Origin: a virus | DNA length: 23,638 bases | Virus record (IMG/VR): IMGVR_UViG_3300008108_000452 | Span: 1 to 23,638 of that record | Direction: 5' to 3' (one strand) | In this document: piece by piece, positions 6,680-13,939 of the stretch | How the letters are laid out: the number at the start of each line of letters is the position of its first letter | Position numbering within the stretch: the stretch's first letter is position 1 | Position numbers and translations under genes: made by a program | Notes under the pieces: generated by a model | The model's input: the letters and a program-made list of their open reading frames with translations, nothing else | What the model was told of the DNA's origin: nothing | Databases searched by the model: none

Positions 6680-6702
6680 CTTGTTGCAAAAGTTGTAACA
6701 AG
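6680..6702 (+). ncRNA. 5'-terminal hairpin overlapping the Shine-Dalgarno
   Basis: CTTGTTGCAA (6680-6689) pairs with TTGTAACAAG (6693-6702) around a three-base loop, giving 10 bp with one G-U pair. The 3' arm ends in AAG, which is the first part of the AAGGAG ribosome site (6700-6705). Folding would therefore compete with ribosome binding at the TTG start (6712). Confidence 0.62.
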
Positions 6703-6711
6703 GAGTTATAG

Positions 6712-8739
6712 TTGACTAGGACTAAATTATGGAGATTATCTTTAGCCGCCATTCTAGGCTTTGGTTGGCTGTTTTTAACGCCTGCATATAGTGATGATCC
6801 ATTAGGTTTAGCCGCTCAAGAAATACAACAATTAAACGCAAGTGTCGCTGATTTAAATTATAAAGAAGAATTTCAATCTTTAATTTCTGAAGCAGAAGAT
6901 AAGTATGATGCTGCAGTAACTGCAAAAGAAGCAAAAGACGATGCTTCAGATTCTTATGATGCGGCGGTAGCAGCAGAAGCAACAGCTTTATCTGAAAAAC
7001 AAATAGCTCAAACCTCAGTTGATACCCAGACTGCTATAGTGTCTACAAAATTAACTGATAAAAATAACAAATATAATACTTATAATTCTGCACAAATAGC
7101 ACTTAATGCACATATAGCAACATATGGAAATGGCGGAAGTACAGGTGTTTATTTTAGGATATACCCATTGTCTCGTATGGGTAATTACGCATATTTAGCT
7201 CAAGGAGCTGGATTAATGTGTCATGGAACTATTCCTACATTTGATATATGGGCTGGATCTGGAGCTATTTGTGGTCTATCTCAAAATATAATTGGTATAT
7301 TTGAAGCAACTGTCACAGTACCAGCCGAAATAGATGCAGTAAAATTTGCTGGAGCTACTGATGATGGATTTAGACTTTATGTTGATGGAGTTTTAGCTAC
7401 AGAACAATGGCAAGAGCAGGGAACTGCTTGGAGCCCATATACTCAATGGTTTGATACATCTTCTGATAAAACATTACAGTTGCAAGCTTGGTGGTATAAC
7501 GGCGGCGGTCCAGGAAATATGCATGTAGGAGTTGGAACAAATCAGTGGTGGAGCGGAATTCCAGCAGAGTGGATTGCCTATGGATCTCCATTAACACAAC
7601 AACAAATAGACGATAGAGCCTCTTTGCAATCAGATCGTGATACCAAATATTCTCAATATCAAACAGCGTTATCTGAATATAATTCTGCTAATTCAACTTT
7701 AACAACTTACAATCAAACACTAACAACTAAAACAGCTGCACATAATACTGCAATTACAAACACATCAAATGCTTTAGCCGCAAAAAATAATGCTATAGAT
7801 ACTTATAATCAATCAATTATTGATTTAAATAATGCTATTGATGCTGCTTGGAATTATTATGAAGAACAACTAGCTAGAGAAATTGCAATTGCAATTGCAC
7901 AAGCTGCTGCAAATGCTGCAGCAAATCAACCTAAACCAGAACCTACCCCTGAGCAATCCAATAGCCCAGAACCCACACCAGAACCAACGACAGAAGAGAC
8001 CCTAGAACCAGAACCATCTCCACAGCCTACCCCCTCTCCTGAACCATCGCCTGAGCAAACTGAACCAGTCGATCCCACTCCTGAGCCAACGCCTGAAACC
8101 ACAGATGAACCGAAGCCAGAACCAACTGTTGATCCTGAGCCCACTCCAGAGCCTTCACCAGAGCCTTCACCTCTGCCATCGGATATAGATCCAGAGCCAA
8201 CTCCTGAACCAGAGCCAACTCCTGCTGAACCTTCAAAAGAACCATCAAGTAATAGTATCACAGATGATTTGAGTACGCTAGCTAATTTAACTAGCAAAGA
8301 TAATGTAATTGTTAAATTAACTCCAGAGCAAGCTGCAGCTGTGGCAAATGTTTTAGTGGAATTATCAGCAGAAGCAAAGCAGGAAGTTGCAGAAGAATTA
8401 GGAATCAAGGCTGCGGAAATTGCAGTGATTGCTGAAGCGATGAAAGAAAATCCTATTTTAGCGGCGGCAGTGGTAGAATTTTCTAATAGGGCGGAAGAAA
8501 ATGCTGATGCTCCTATGCCATACACATTAGCAGATGCGACTACAGAATTGGCGGCGGAACAATTATTATCAGATCCTATAGGAGCATTTACAAATATAGA
8601 TTTTGAAAAAGTATTTAGTCCATCAGAATGGGGCAAAGATATGACAGATGATCAAAGAGAAAAGGCACAGGAAGTAATTGTGCCAGTAATTATTGCAGGA
8701 AATATCGTGGCAGCAGCCATGACTAGGAGGATAGGATGA
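6712..8739 (+). CDS. Secreted PA14-domain, coiled-coil, Pro/Glu/Thr-rich surface protein
   Basis: The 675-residue protein starts at TTG, six bases after AAGGAG. A signal peptide (about 1-27, LAAILGFGWLFLTPAYS) is followed by a helical coiled-coil (30-135), a PA14-like beta-sandwich (about 142-292, with VKFAGATDDGFRLYVDGV), a second coiled-coil (295-400), a linker of PEPTPEPSP-type repeats (406-513) and an Ala-rich helical C-terminus. PA14 domains bind carbohydrates. A signal peptide on a phage protein suggests display or release by the infected actinobacterial cell rather than a tail fibre. It overlaps the next membrane gene by ATGA. Exact role unknown. Confidence 0.85.
   Translation: MTRTKLWRLSLAAILGFGWLFLTPAYSDDPLGLAAQEIQQLNASVADLNYKEEFQSLISEAEDKYDAAVTAKEAKDDASDSYDAAVAAEATALSEKQIAQTSVDTQTAIVSTKLTDKNNKYNTYNSAQIALNAHIATYGNGGSTGVYFRIYPLSRMGNYAYLAQGAGLMCHGTIPTFDIWAGSGAICGLSQNIIGIFEATVTVPAEIDAVKFAGATDDGFRLYVDGVLATEQWQEQGTAWSPYTQWFDTSSDKTLQLQAWWYNGGGPGNMHVGVGTNQWWSGIPAEWIAYGSPLTQQQIDDRASLQSDRDTKYSQYQTALSEYNSANSTLTTYNQTLTTKTAAHNTAITNTSNALAAKNNAIDTYNQSIIDLNNAIDAAWNYYEEQLAREIAIAIAQAAANAAANQPKPEPTPEQSNSPEPTPEPTTEETLEPEPSPQPTPSPEPSPEQTEPVDPTPEPTPETTDEPKPEPTVDPEPTPEPSPEPSPLPSDIDPEPTPEPEPTPAEPSKEPSSNSITDDLSTLANLTSKDNVIVKLTPEQAAAVANVLVELSAEAKQEVAEELGIKAAEIAVIAEAMKENPILAAAVVEFSNRAEENADAPMPYTLADATTELAAEQLLSDPIGAFTNIDFEKVFSPSEWGKDMTDDQREKAQEVIVPVIIAGNIVAAAMTRRIG
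7930..8253 (+). repeat. Degenerate repeats encoding PEPTPEPSP-type linker
   Basis: Irregular repeats of codons for Pro, Glu, Thr and Ser (units such as PEPTPEP, PEPSPEP) form a flexible spacer between the coiled-coil and the C-terminal region of the PA14 protein. The reverse strand gives a long spurious Gly/Ser frame. Confidence 0.85.
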
Positions 8740-8930
8740 AAATAATTAAGGGAATCCTAAATTATGCTTGGGAGGTAATTAAAGAAAGCATTGCCCAAAT
8801 ATTTACCCTCCTTGGATTTTTTATAGCATGGCTTACCCTTACTGGCACCGCCCAGCAGGTGGTAGGCGTAGCAACAGTAATTTCTACTGTTATTTGGCTA
8901 GCCACCATACCTCTTCGAAAAGAAGAGTAG
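8736..8930 (+). CDS. Two-TM membrane protein, holin candidate
   Basis: A 64-residue protein with an amphipathic N-terminus (GILNYAWEVIKES) and two hydrophobic segments (about 20-38 and 42-59), ending in the charged tail RKEE. Size, topology and position just before a lipoprotein and endolysin fit a small holin, but no sequence family is recognised. It starts within the stop of the PA14 gene (ATGA), so it is cotranscribed with it. Confidence 0.7.
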   Translation: MKIIKGILNYAWEVIKESIAQIFTLLGFFIAWLTLTGTAQQVVGVATVISTVIWLATIPLRKEE

Positions 8931-8933
8931 AAA

Positions 8934-8948
8934 TGCTATAATAGAGGC
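8934..8948 (+). promoter_or_regulatory. Leaderless promoter of the lipoprotein gene
   Basis: Extended -10 TG-C-TATAAT (8934-8942) ends exactly 6 bases before the ATG at 8949, so +1 should coincide with the start codon. No -35 of quality is seen. The 16-base stretch around it is nearly the same as that at 18329-18346. Confidence 0.78.
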
Positions 8949-9170
8949 ATGAGAAAAATAGGTGCCTCATTAGCTAGCATAATGCTAGCCCTCACAGTTA
9001 CATCGTGTAATTTTGATGGTTCATTCCGTTATGAATGCCAGGACCCAGCAAATTGGGAAAAGGCAGAATGCAATCCTCCAATTTGTGAGACTACTGGAAC
9101 TTGCTCAAGAGATTTAGTTGGGCAGGAAGTATGGGATGAGTACCAGAAATCAAAGGTAAGCAATGGCTAG
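8949..9170 (+). CDS. Small lipoprotein of the lysis region
   Basis: A 73-residue protein with a lipoprotein signal: MRKIGASLASIMLALTVTSC, where C20 would be lipidated. The mature part has five further Cys (ECQDP, AECNPPICETTGTCSRD), so disulfides are likely outside the membrane. Position next to the endolysin suggests a spanin-like, exclusion or envelope role, but none is shown; actinobacteria of this type lack a classical outer membrane. It begins at the predicted transcription start and overlaps the next gene by 8 bases. Confidence 0.8.
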   Translation: MRKIGASLASIMLALTVTSCNFDGSFRYECQDPANWEKAECNPPICETTGTCSRDLVGQEVWDEYQKSKVSNG

Positions 9171-9606
9171 AGAAAGACTAACCCCACAAGATCTTGATGC
9201 AAGATTAAAATTTATACTTGGAATCACTCTTGGAACAATTTTATTGTGTACATCATTAGGAATTTTGTACGCTCTTATATTTGTGACCCAACCAATTGGA
9301 GCACAATCAGAAAATGACAAGATGTTCTTTAACGTGTTGGGCAGCGTAGCAACATTTATCACAGGTACATTGGCTGGTCTATTGATTGGACAATCTGGTG
9401 CAAAAGATGTGATGGCGGCACAGATGGCAAATAAAGAAATTGATGCTAAGAATACACAAGCGGATAAAAAGCTTGAGTCAGAATTAGAAATTAATGAACT
9501 AAAAGCAGAAGTAGAAGCAGACGCAGTAAGGGCTCGTCTGGATGCAAAGCCTGATGGACAAATGCCAGCAGAGCAACCAGTAGACTTAGATTGGGATAAA
9601 GATTAA
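9163..9606 (+). CDS. Membrane protein with two TMs and helical tail, holin candidate
   Basis: The 147-residue protein has a charged N-terminus, a first TM (about 17-41, FILGITLGTILLCTSLGILY), the segment GAQSENDKMFF, a second TM (about 57-75) and a long charged coiled-coil-like tail to residue 125. It ends two bases before the endolysin start, the usual holin position. Two candidate holins therefore occur in this region, possibly a holin/antiholin pair. The start overlaps the lipoprotein stop. Confidence 0.75.
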   Translation: MARERLTPQDLDARLKFILGITLGTILLCTSLGILYALIFVTQPIGAQSENDKMFFNVLGSVATFITGTLAGLLIGQSGAKDVMAAQMANKEIDAKNTQADKKLESELEINELKAEVEADAVRARLDAKPDGQMPAEQPVDLDWDKD

Positions 9607-9607
9607 T

Positions 9608-10150
9608 ATGACAACAGACAATTTTCCACTTCCAGAAGAAACGGCAAAGGCTCCAAAAGGAAGCGCTGCTCGTTTAATACAGATCGCTAAGTCGCAGGTA
9701 GGATATATTGAAGGTCCTAAAGATAATGAGACAAAGTATGGAGCATTCACAAAGGCTAATTTTCAGCCATGGTGTGGATCATTTGTTATGTGGTGTGCTC
9801 ACCACGCTGGAGTAAAGGTGCCAAATACAGTTTATACTCCAGGAGGAGCGGCAGCTTTTAAAAAGAAGGGCGCATGGATAGACGGAGATCTTGCAGATCC
9901 AGAACCAGGGGATATCGCTTATTTTGATTTCCCAGCAGACGGTGTAGATAGAATATCGCATGTTGGAATCGTTATCGAAGACAATGAAGATGGGACTGTT
10001 TGGTGCGTTGAGGGTAATACTTCAAGCAGCAAGAAAGGCAGCCAAAGAAATGGCGGAGAGGCCTGCAGGCAGTTGAGAGCGTTCAAGAAAAATAAAAAGG
10101 GTGTGCCCATTTCTATAGTAGGATTTGGACGCCCTAAGTTTAAAGCATAA
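9608..10150 (+). CDS. CHAP-domain endolysin
   Basis: The 180-residue protein begins after a disordered N-terminus with ARLIQIAKSQVGYIEGP, then PWCGSFVMWC (catalytic C56), DRISHVGIVIED (H118) and CVEGNTSS (E135/N137). This is the Cys-His-acidic arrangement of CHAP amidases/endopeptidases that cleave peptidoglycan peptides. It has no signal peptide, so release needs a holin, which fits the upstream membrane proteins. No separate cell-wall-binding domain is visible. It overlaps the next gene by one base (TAATG). Confidence 0.92.
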   Translation: MTTDNFPLPEETAKAPKGSAARLIQIAKSQVGYIEGPKDNETKYGAFTKANFQPWCGSFVMWCAHHAGVKVPNTVYTPGGAAAFKKKGAWIDGDLADPEPGDIAYFDFPADGVDRISHVGIVIEDNEDGTVWCVEGNTSSSKKGSQRNGGEACRQLRAFKKNKKGVPISIVGFGRPKFKA

Positions 10151-10293
10151 TGAAGACATATAAGGTAAAATTAGAAGTAGAAGCAGAAGTACAGGCATTT
10201 GACGAAAATGATGCTGTAGATTATTTGAATGATATATTCGGAGTTGATGACGAAGTCAGAAATGTCAAAGTTGTCAGCGTAAAGGAGAAGTGA
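10150..10293 (+). CDS. Small DpnD/PcfM-like hypothetical protein
   Basis: A 47-residue protein, MKTYKVKLEVEAEVQAFDEN, then DAVDYLNDIFG and a final strand VRNVKVVSVKEK. The strand-helix-strand pattern with an acidic EA.AVDYL helix resembles the short DpnD/PcfM-like proteins; the minus-strand gene at 21763 is similar in design. It is coupled on both sides (TAATG, TGATG). Function unknown. Confidence 0.7.
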   Translation: MKTYKVKLEVEAEVQAFDENDAVDYLNDIFGVDDEVRNVKVVSVKEK

Positions 10294-11315
10294 TGGCTAA
10301 AGAAGGATACAAGCCAACTGCTGGCATGAAGGCGGCAGCTAAAAGAGCTATTCGTTGGAAAGAACAAGGAAAAGCAACAGGTGCTGGAACTGCAGTAGGC
10401 TGGACTCGTGCAGGGCAACTTGCACGTGGTGAGACATTAAGTTTGTCCACCGTTAAACGAATGTATTCCTTCTTTTCCAGACACGAAGTAGACAAAAAAG
10501 GTAAAGACTTTTTTAATACTTCTAACCCTTCGAATGGTCGAATTATGTGGGACGCATGGGGTGGAGATGCTGGTTTCTCTTGGTCTCGCAAAATTGTAGA
10601 GCGGGAAAAGAATATGAAGAAATCCTATACTCAAGATGAATTAATTGATGAAATTAAAGATATGCTTGATGACGTGGTTAACCCAGTAGATACTGTAATT
10701 GAAATTGATGATGATGAAGATATCAAGAAAGCTCTTCGTCCAGAAATTACAAAAGAACAACTTGGAATGGTAATCGAGCACCTCATGGAAGCAATTGAGG
10801 GAATGATTGAAATGCCTGAAGAGGAAGAAGAAGGCGAGGAAATGGAAGGGGAAGAAATGGAAACCCCAGAAAATCCTGCTCCTGTCGGAGATCCCATGAA
10901 GAATGAAGTAAATTGGCCAGTGACAAAATCTGAACATGAAGATTACGAATCAGATAATGAAGAAGAAGATAAATGGGACAATATGACAAAAGCCTGCTGG
11001 ACTGGATATAAGCAAGAAGGCATGAAAGAAAAGAATGGCCGTATGGTTCCAAATTGCGTACCAGTAGATAAAGCATATGGTGCAAAAGAAGAAGAACTAG
11101 ATAAGGCAAAAGATAAATATAAAGAAGTTATAGATGATCGCAAAGGCGAACCAGCGGATAAAGAACTTTATGCAAGAGTTGTCGCCGAAGCAAAAAGAAA
11201 ATTCGATGTATACCCATCAGCATATGCAAATGGTTGGGTAGTCCAAGAGTATAAACGCCGTGGTGGTAAATATACTGTAAAAAAGTCCATTTGGAATGGC
11301 ACTTTTATTAAATAA
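10293..11315 (+). CDS. Multi-module phage protein with DUF5872-like C-terminus
   Basis: The start is taken as ATG 10293 (TGATG overlap, AAAGGAG upstream) rather than GTG 10290. The 340-residue protein has three parts. Residues about 5-100 carry the phage module with GWTRAGQLARGETLS, VKRMYSFFSRHEVDKKGKDF and IMWDAWGGDAGFSW, also seen appended to head-maturation proteases. Residues 110-220 are extremely acidic. The C-terminal third has GMKEKNGRMVPNCVPVDKA and FDVYPSAYANGWVVQEYKRR, which match DUF5872-like proteins of cyanophages and other large phages. A structural or virion-associated role is inferred. Confidence 0.78.
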   Translation: MAKEGYKPTAGMKAAAKRAIRWKEQGKATGAGTAVGWTRAGQLARGETLSLSTVKRMYSFFSRHEVDKKGKDFFNTSNPSNGRIMWDAWGGDAGFSWSRKIVEREKNMKKSYTQDELIDEIKDMLDDVVNPVDTVIEIDDDEDIKKALRPEITKEQLGMVIEHLMEAIEGMIEMPEEEEEGEEMEGEEMETPENPAPVGDPMKNEVNWPVTKSEHEDYESDNEEEDKWDNMTKACWTGYKQEGMKEKNGRMVPNCVPVDKAYGAKEEELDKAKDKYKEVIDDRKGEPADKELYARVVAEAKRKFDVYPSAYANGWVVQEYKRRGGKYTVKKSIWNGTFIK

Positions 11316-11318
11316 GTA

Positions 11319-11348
11319 TTGACATAGCCGCAGAAATTCCTGTATAAT
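11319..11348 (+). promoter_or_regulatory. Strong sigma-70-like promoter upstream of 11361
   Basis: TTGACA (11319-11324), 18-bp spacer, TATAAT (11343-11348). Both hexamers are perfect. Predicted +1 near 11355 gives about 6 leader bases before ATG 11361, or about 36 before TTG 11391. Confidence 0.85.
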
Positions 11349-11360
11349 ATATATATTGGG

Positions 11361-11624
11361 ATGCTGCGGTTTAGTCTTTTAGGAGACAATTTGTTACATC
11401 TTAATGTTAAAGGTGCAGAACTGTTAGTAAAAAGATTTGCATCTAAAAATAAAATTGCATACTGGGAAAACTATGACCTTGTACTGTGGAATAAAGACCA
11501 CAATGGGTACACAAATAAAAAGGGCATATTTAAAAATAATACTTGGGGTATAGCTGAAAGAGTGTCAGTTAATAATAACGGAACATGGGTTCTACCAAAA
11601 CAATATGTCAAATATTTTAAATGA
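11361..11624 (+). CDS. Hypothetical protein upstream of whiB
   Basis: An 87-residue protein if ATG 11361 is used; an in-frame TTG at 11391 preceded by AGGAG (11381-11385) is a good alternative and would give 77 residues starting at LHLNVKGAEL. Both designs occur elsewhere in this phage. The body (ELLVKRFASKNKIAYWENYD, KGIFKNNTWGIAERV) is basic and aromatic, with no known family. It overlaps whiB by 20 bases, so the two are expressed together from a perfect promoter. Confidence 0.7.
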   Translation: MLRFSLLGDNLLHLNVKGAELLVKRFASKNKIAYWENYDLVLWNKDHNGYTNKKGIFKNNTWGIAERVSVNNNGTWVLPKQYVKYFK

Positions 11625-11916
11625 TCTAGGTATAGATACAGACGATTTCGATTGGTGGCATTTGGGAGTTTGCCGTGGAATGGAAACAAATCTATTCTAT
11701 GATAAATATGAGGCGGACCCGAATGTCGCTAAAAATATAGATGAAGCATGCTTATCCTGCCCAGTTATAAAAATGTGTTACGAATCAGGAAAAGAAAATT
11801 CAGAATATGGTGTATGGGGTGGAGTTTACCTAACTTCTGGAGATATAGATAAAAGTAAAAATTTACACAAAAGCCAAGATATATGGAAAAAGCTAAGGAG
11901 CAAAGGTGTTCATTGA
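11605..11916 (+). CDS. whiB: WhiB-family iron-sulfur transcription regulator
   Basis: The 103-residue protein has four cysteines in Wbl order: C23 (GVCRGM), C49 and C52 (ACLSC), C58 (KMCYES), expected to hold a 4Fe-4S cluster. GVWGG follows at 69-73 and is the sigma-contacting beta-turn of the family; a basic C-terminus (WKKLRSKG) follows. Wbl proteins are restricted to Actinobacteria and their phages and act by binding the housekeeping sigma factor, so the phage may redirect host transcription or block superinfection. This is a strong host marker. Confidence 0.93.
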   Translation: MSNILNDLGIDTDDFDWWHLGVCRGMETNLFYDKYEADPNVAKNIDEACLSCPVIKMCYESGKENSEYGVWGGVYLTSGDIDKSKNLHKSQDIWKKLRSKGVH

Positions 11917-12232
11917 TAAAAGCTTAGATAAGCAAAAAGAACATTTTAAGCACGGCATAAACCAATGGACTGGCGAACCAAATAAACCTGTTTTTTATAC
12001 GCCAGAGATGGCAAAAAGAATAAGAGAAATACCGAAGCCAAATCTGCTACTCATGGATGTAGCAATGTACCCAGACTTTCTAGCTCTGAGACTTTATGAA
12101 GACAATTTTTTACAGTTTGACGGCTCAGCAAAAGAGCATGTTATAGATTATGTAATGAAAGTTAAATCTTTAATTGAATCATACGGTGTAAGATGTGAGC
12201 TAGAGGGGGTACCTAGTGAAAGAGTATTATGA
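11906..12232 (+). CDS. Hypothetical protein, GTG start
   Basis: A 108-residue protein starting at GTG 11906, five bases after AAGGAG, overlapping whiB by 11 bases. It contains PVFYTPEMAKRIREIPKPN, a hydrophobic patch (LLLMDVAMYPDFLALRLY) and a final helix (HVIDYVMKVKSLIESYG). No family is recognised. Because it is coupled to whiB it may be coregulated with it. Confidence 0.75.
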   Translation: MFIDKSLDKQKEHFKHGINQWTGEPNKPVFYTPEMAKRIREIPKPNLLLMDVAMYPDFLALRLYEDNFLQFDGSAKEHVIDYVMKVKSLIESYGVRCELEGVPSERVL

Positions 12233-12416
12233 TGTTGTCAATGTTGTATACATTCACGACGAGAGAGTATTTGGATCTGTGGAAAAACTAGGAGCCTTTG
12301 CTTCCGTCGTTAGATATCAAAAAGACGGTCATGAGTATGAAGAACTTTTAGAAAACAGCGAGTTCGCTATAGTAGACGAAATCGTATTTCATCATGTAGA
12401 GGAAAATAATGGATAA
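12216..12416 (+). CDS. Hypothetical small acidic protein, GTG start
   Basis: A 66-residue protein starting at GTG 12216 behind a G-rich site (GAGGGGG), overlapping the upstream gene by 17 bases. The sequence alternates strands and a helix (YYDVVNVVYIHDERVFGSVE, HEYEELLENSEFAIVDEIVF), suggesting a small alpha/beta fold. No known family. It overlaps the next gene by 8 bases. Confidence 0.72.
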   Translation: MKEYYDVVNVVYIHDERVFGSVEKLGAFASVVRYQKDGHEYEELLENSEFAIVDEIVFHHVEENNG

Positions 12417-12645
12417 AATATTATGCTACAGCTGCAATAAAAGCAAGCATAAATTAAATGCCAAGAAATCATCTTTGCTTCCAATAAATTTATTAATGTG
12501 TGAGACATGCATTAATTCTAAATTGGAGCCACGCTGGGTAATAATTTTGGCGGGGAGATCAAATGGCGCAGACTATGTAAGAGAATTTGTCCTTAAGAAG
12601 CGCTATCTTGGCAACGAAATATCAGCATCTGAATTATTAGTTTAG
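12409..12645 (+). CDS. Small zinc-knuckle protein
   Basis: A 78-residue protein with CYSC (6-9) and CETC (31-34) forming a likely zinc ribbon, followed by PRWVIILAGRSNGADYVREF and a basic helix. It is the last gene of the whiB operon. It starts inside the previous gene without a clear Shine-Dalgarno, so coupling is likely. Confidence 0.75.
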   Translation: MDKILCYSCNKSKHKLNAKKSSLLPINLLMCETCINSKLEPRWVIILAGRSNGADYVREFVLKKRYLGNEISASELLV

Positions 12646-12658
12646 GCTTATTTCAAGG

Positions 12659-12664
12659 TATAAT
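12659..12664 (+). promoter_or_regulatory. -10 element, near-leaderless start of 12674
   Basis: TATAAT ends 9 bases before ATG 12674, giving a leader of about 2-3 bases. The -35 is poor. No Shine-Dalgarno is present. Confidence 0.6.
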
Positions 12665-12673
12665 TAGTTTATT

Positions 12674-12982
12674 ATGGATTATACCTCTGTCATTTTAGCC
12701 ATTGCCGCAGCCATTTTAAGCGGAATGGGAACAGCCATAGTTGCAGGATATAGAGACAATAAAAAAGAGAAAATCCGACAGCAAGAGCGTGATCAGGACC
12801 ATCTCAAAATGGAAATTAAAGACCTTAAAATATCCTTATATCAGCTTGAGCGGGAACTGACAGAATGGAAAGATAAATATTATTCCGCAATTCAGGAATT
12901 AATTGGGGTTAAATCTGAGCTTGAAAATGCCCTTGTTCAATTAAATATAATTGAATTAAGGGATGTGGACTCCGAATTTTAG
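12674..12982 (+). CDS. Single-TM protein with cytoplasmic coiled coil
   Basis: A 102-residue protein with one N-terminal TM (about 5-26, SVILAIAAAILSGMGTAIVA), a basic patch (RDNKKEKIRQQERD) and a heptad-type coiled coil to residue 95. The positive patch after the TM predicts an outside N-terminus and a cytoplasmic coiled coil. It directly precedes the proteasome-like hydrolase, whose promoter lies in its last codons. Function unknown. Confidence 0.78.
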   Translation: MDYTSVILAIAAAILSGMGTAIVAGYRDNKKEKIRQQERDQDHLKMEIKDLKISLYQLERELTEWKDKYYSAIQELIGVKSELENALVQLNIIELRDVDSEF

Positions 12983-12994
12983 AAATAGTACAAT
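12966..12994 (+). promoter_or_regulatory. Leaderless promoter of the Ntn hydrolase
   Basis: TGGACT (12966-12971), 17-bp spacer, TACAAT (12989-12994), ending 7 bases before ATG 13002. The upstream in-frame ATG at 12963 lies within or before this promoter and cannot be in the transcript. Confidence 0.72.
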
Positions 12995-13001
12995 AGGGTA
13001 T

Positions 13002-13568
13002 ATGACCTGTATCGTAGCCCTTGCAGTAGGCAATAAAGTCTTTCTTGGAGGCGATTCCGCCGCATCAGACGAAAAGTCTGGTTTAGTTCTTCAAACAACA
13101 GATCCAAAAGTTTTTAAAGTAGGTCAATTCGGTATAGGGTTTGTAGATAGTTTTAGAATGGGACAAATACTTCAATACAATTGGACTCCTCCAATTTATA
13201 AACCAACTGCAGGTTTTAAAAATCTAGATAAATTTATGCGTACTAAGTTTGTGGAATCTATAAAAGAAGCTTATCAGGAACATGGTTACGGAAGATTTGG
13301 TCAAAACACAGAAGATGGCGACGAAGGTGGAATAATTATAATAGCTGTACAAAACACTGGGCGGATATTTACCATGGATGTAGATTATCATGTTTCAGAA
13401 ATTGATGTAGAATATCTTGCAGAGGGTAGTGGACAACAGGTTGCCTTGGGATCTTTATTCTCAACGTCAGCAGTAAAGACGCCACGCAAGCGTGTTAGGA
13501 TGGCCTTGGAGGCGTCAGCTAAGTTCATAATGAGCGTAAGAGGCCCCTTTACAATAATTGAAGTCTAG
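13002..13568 (+). CDS. Proteasome/HslV-type Ntn hydrolase
   Basis: Starting at ATG 13002 (chosen because of the leaderless promoter) the 188-residue protein begins M-T-C-I-V-A-L. After Met removal Thr1 would be the nucleophile, as in HslV. GGDSAAS follows with Asp at mature position 17, the same spacing as HslV D17, and DPKVFKV supplies a lysine at 35, near HslV K33. The C-terminal part (AEGSGQQVALGSLF, then RKRVRMALEASAKFI) matches the GSGG loop and helix of proteasome beta-type subunits. It would be a self-compartmentalised threonine protease. No AAA+ unfoldase partner (HslU, Mpa) is in the window. Neighbours are membrane proteins. Confidence 0.85.
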   Translation: MTCIVALAVGNKVFLGGDSAASDEKSGLVLQTTDPKVFKVGQFGIGFVDSFRMGQILQYNWTPPIYKPTAGFKNLDKFMRTKFVESIKEAYQEHGYGRFGQNTEDGDEGGIIIIAVQNTGRIFTMDVDYHVSEIDVEYLAEGSGQQVALGSLFSTSAVKTPRKRVRMALEASAKFIMSVRGPFTIIEV

Positions 13569-13576
13569 AGTATAAT
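13548..13576 (+). promoter_or_regulatory. Leaderless promoter of 13583
   Basis: TTTACA (13548-13553), 17-bp spacer, TATAAT (13571-13576), then exactly 6 bases to ATG 13583. The -35 is in the last codons of the Ntn hydrolase. It is one of the clearest examples in the window. Confidence 0.85.
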
Positions 13577-13582
13577 AAAGAT

Positions 13583-13939
13583 ATGAGATGGCTGAATCGT
13601 TTAGCCGCCCTGTTGTTTGGATTAATTACAGCAGGTTTAATAAGAGATTTCCTAAGTAAACATACAGTTATAGTATTAGATAATGAAGTTGACTTAGACG
13701 ACGAGGATGAAAACATGGACGACATAGTTAATTTAAAGCCAGAAAACTATGATAACGCTATGGATCTTCGTGGAGCACCCACACACGTATGTCCTTGCGG
13801 GTGTAACATATTTAACGTAAAAGTTATTTTTTACGAAAATGAAATTGCTACTTATTTTTTAGACATGGAATGTGCAAATTGTGGTAGTTTAGCGACAGCA
13901 CCTACTCCTGTCGATCACACAGAAGGGTTAGATTTTTGA
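13583..13939 (+). CDS. Membrane-anchored zinc-ribbon protein
   Basis: The 118-residue protein has an N-terminal TM (about 4-24, LNRLAALLFGLITAGLI), an acidic stretch (NEVDLDDEDENMDD) and then a zinc ribbon: HVCPCGCNIF with ECANCGSL 30 residues later, ending ATAPTPVD. The ribbon half, starting at an internal ATG (13715), is a pattern common as a free protein in actinophages, so the TM part may be a fusion or the ribbon may also be made separately. The start is set by the leaderless promoter. Confidence 0.8.
   Translation: MRWLNRLAALLFGLITAGLIRDFLSKHTVIVLDNEVDLDDEDENMDDIVNLKPENYDNAMDLRGAPTHVCPCGCNIFNVKVIFYENEIATYFLDMECANCGSLATAPTPVDHTEGLDF

Noticed and set aside
7926-8636. Long minus-strand frame of 236 codons rich in Gly, Ser and Val
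   Set aside because: It is the antisense of the Pro/Glu/Thr repeat linker of the PA14 protein; low-complexity repeats keep opposite frames open. It has no ribosome site.
12963-13001. Longer N-terminus for the Ntn hydrolase
   Set aside because: The promoter overlaps it, and it would bury the Thr nucleophile behind a sequence unlike a propeptide.
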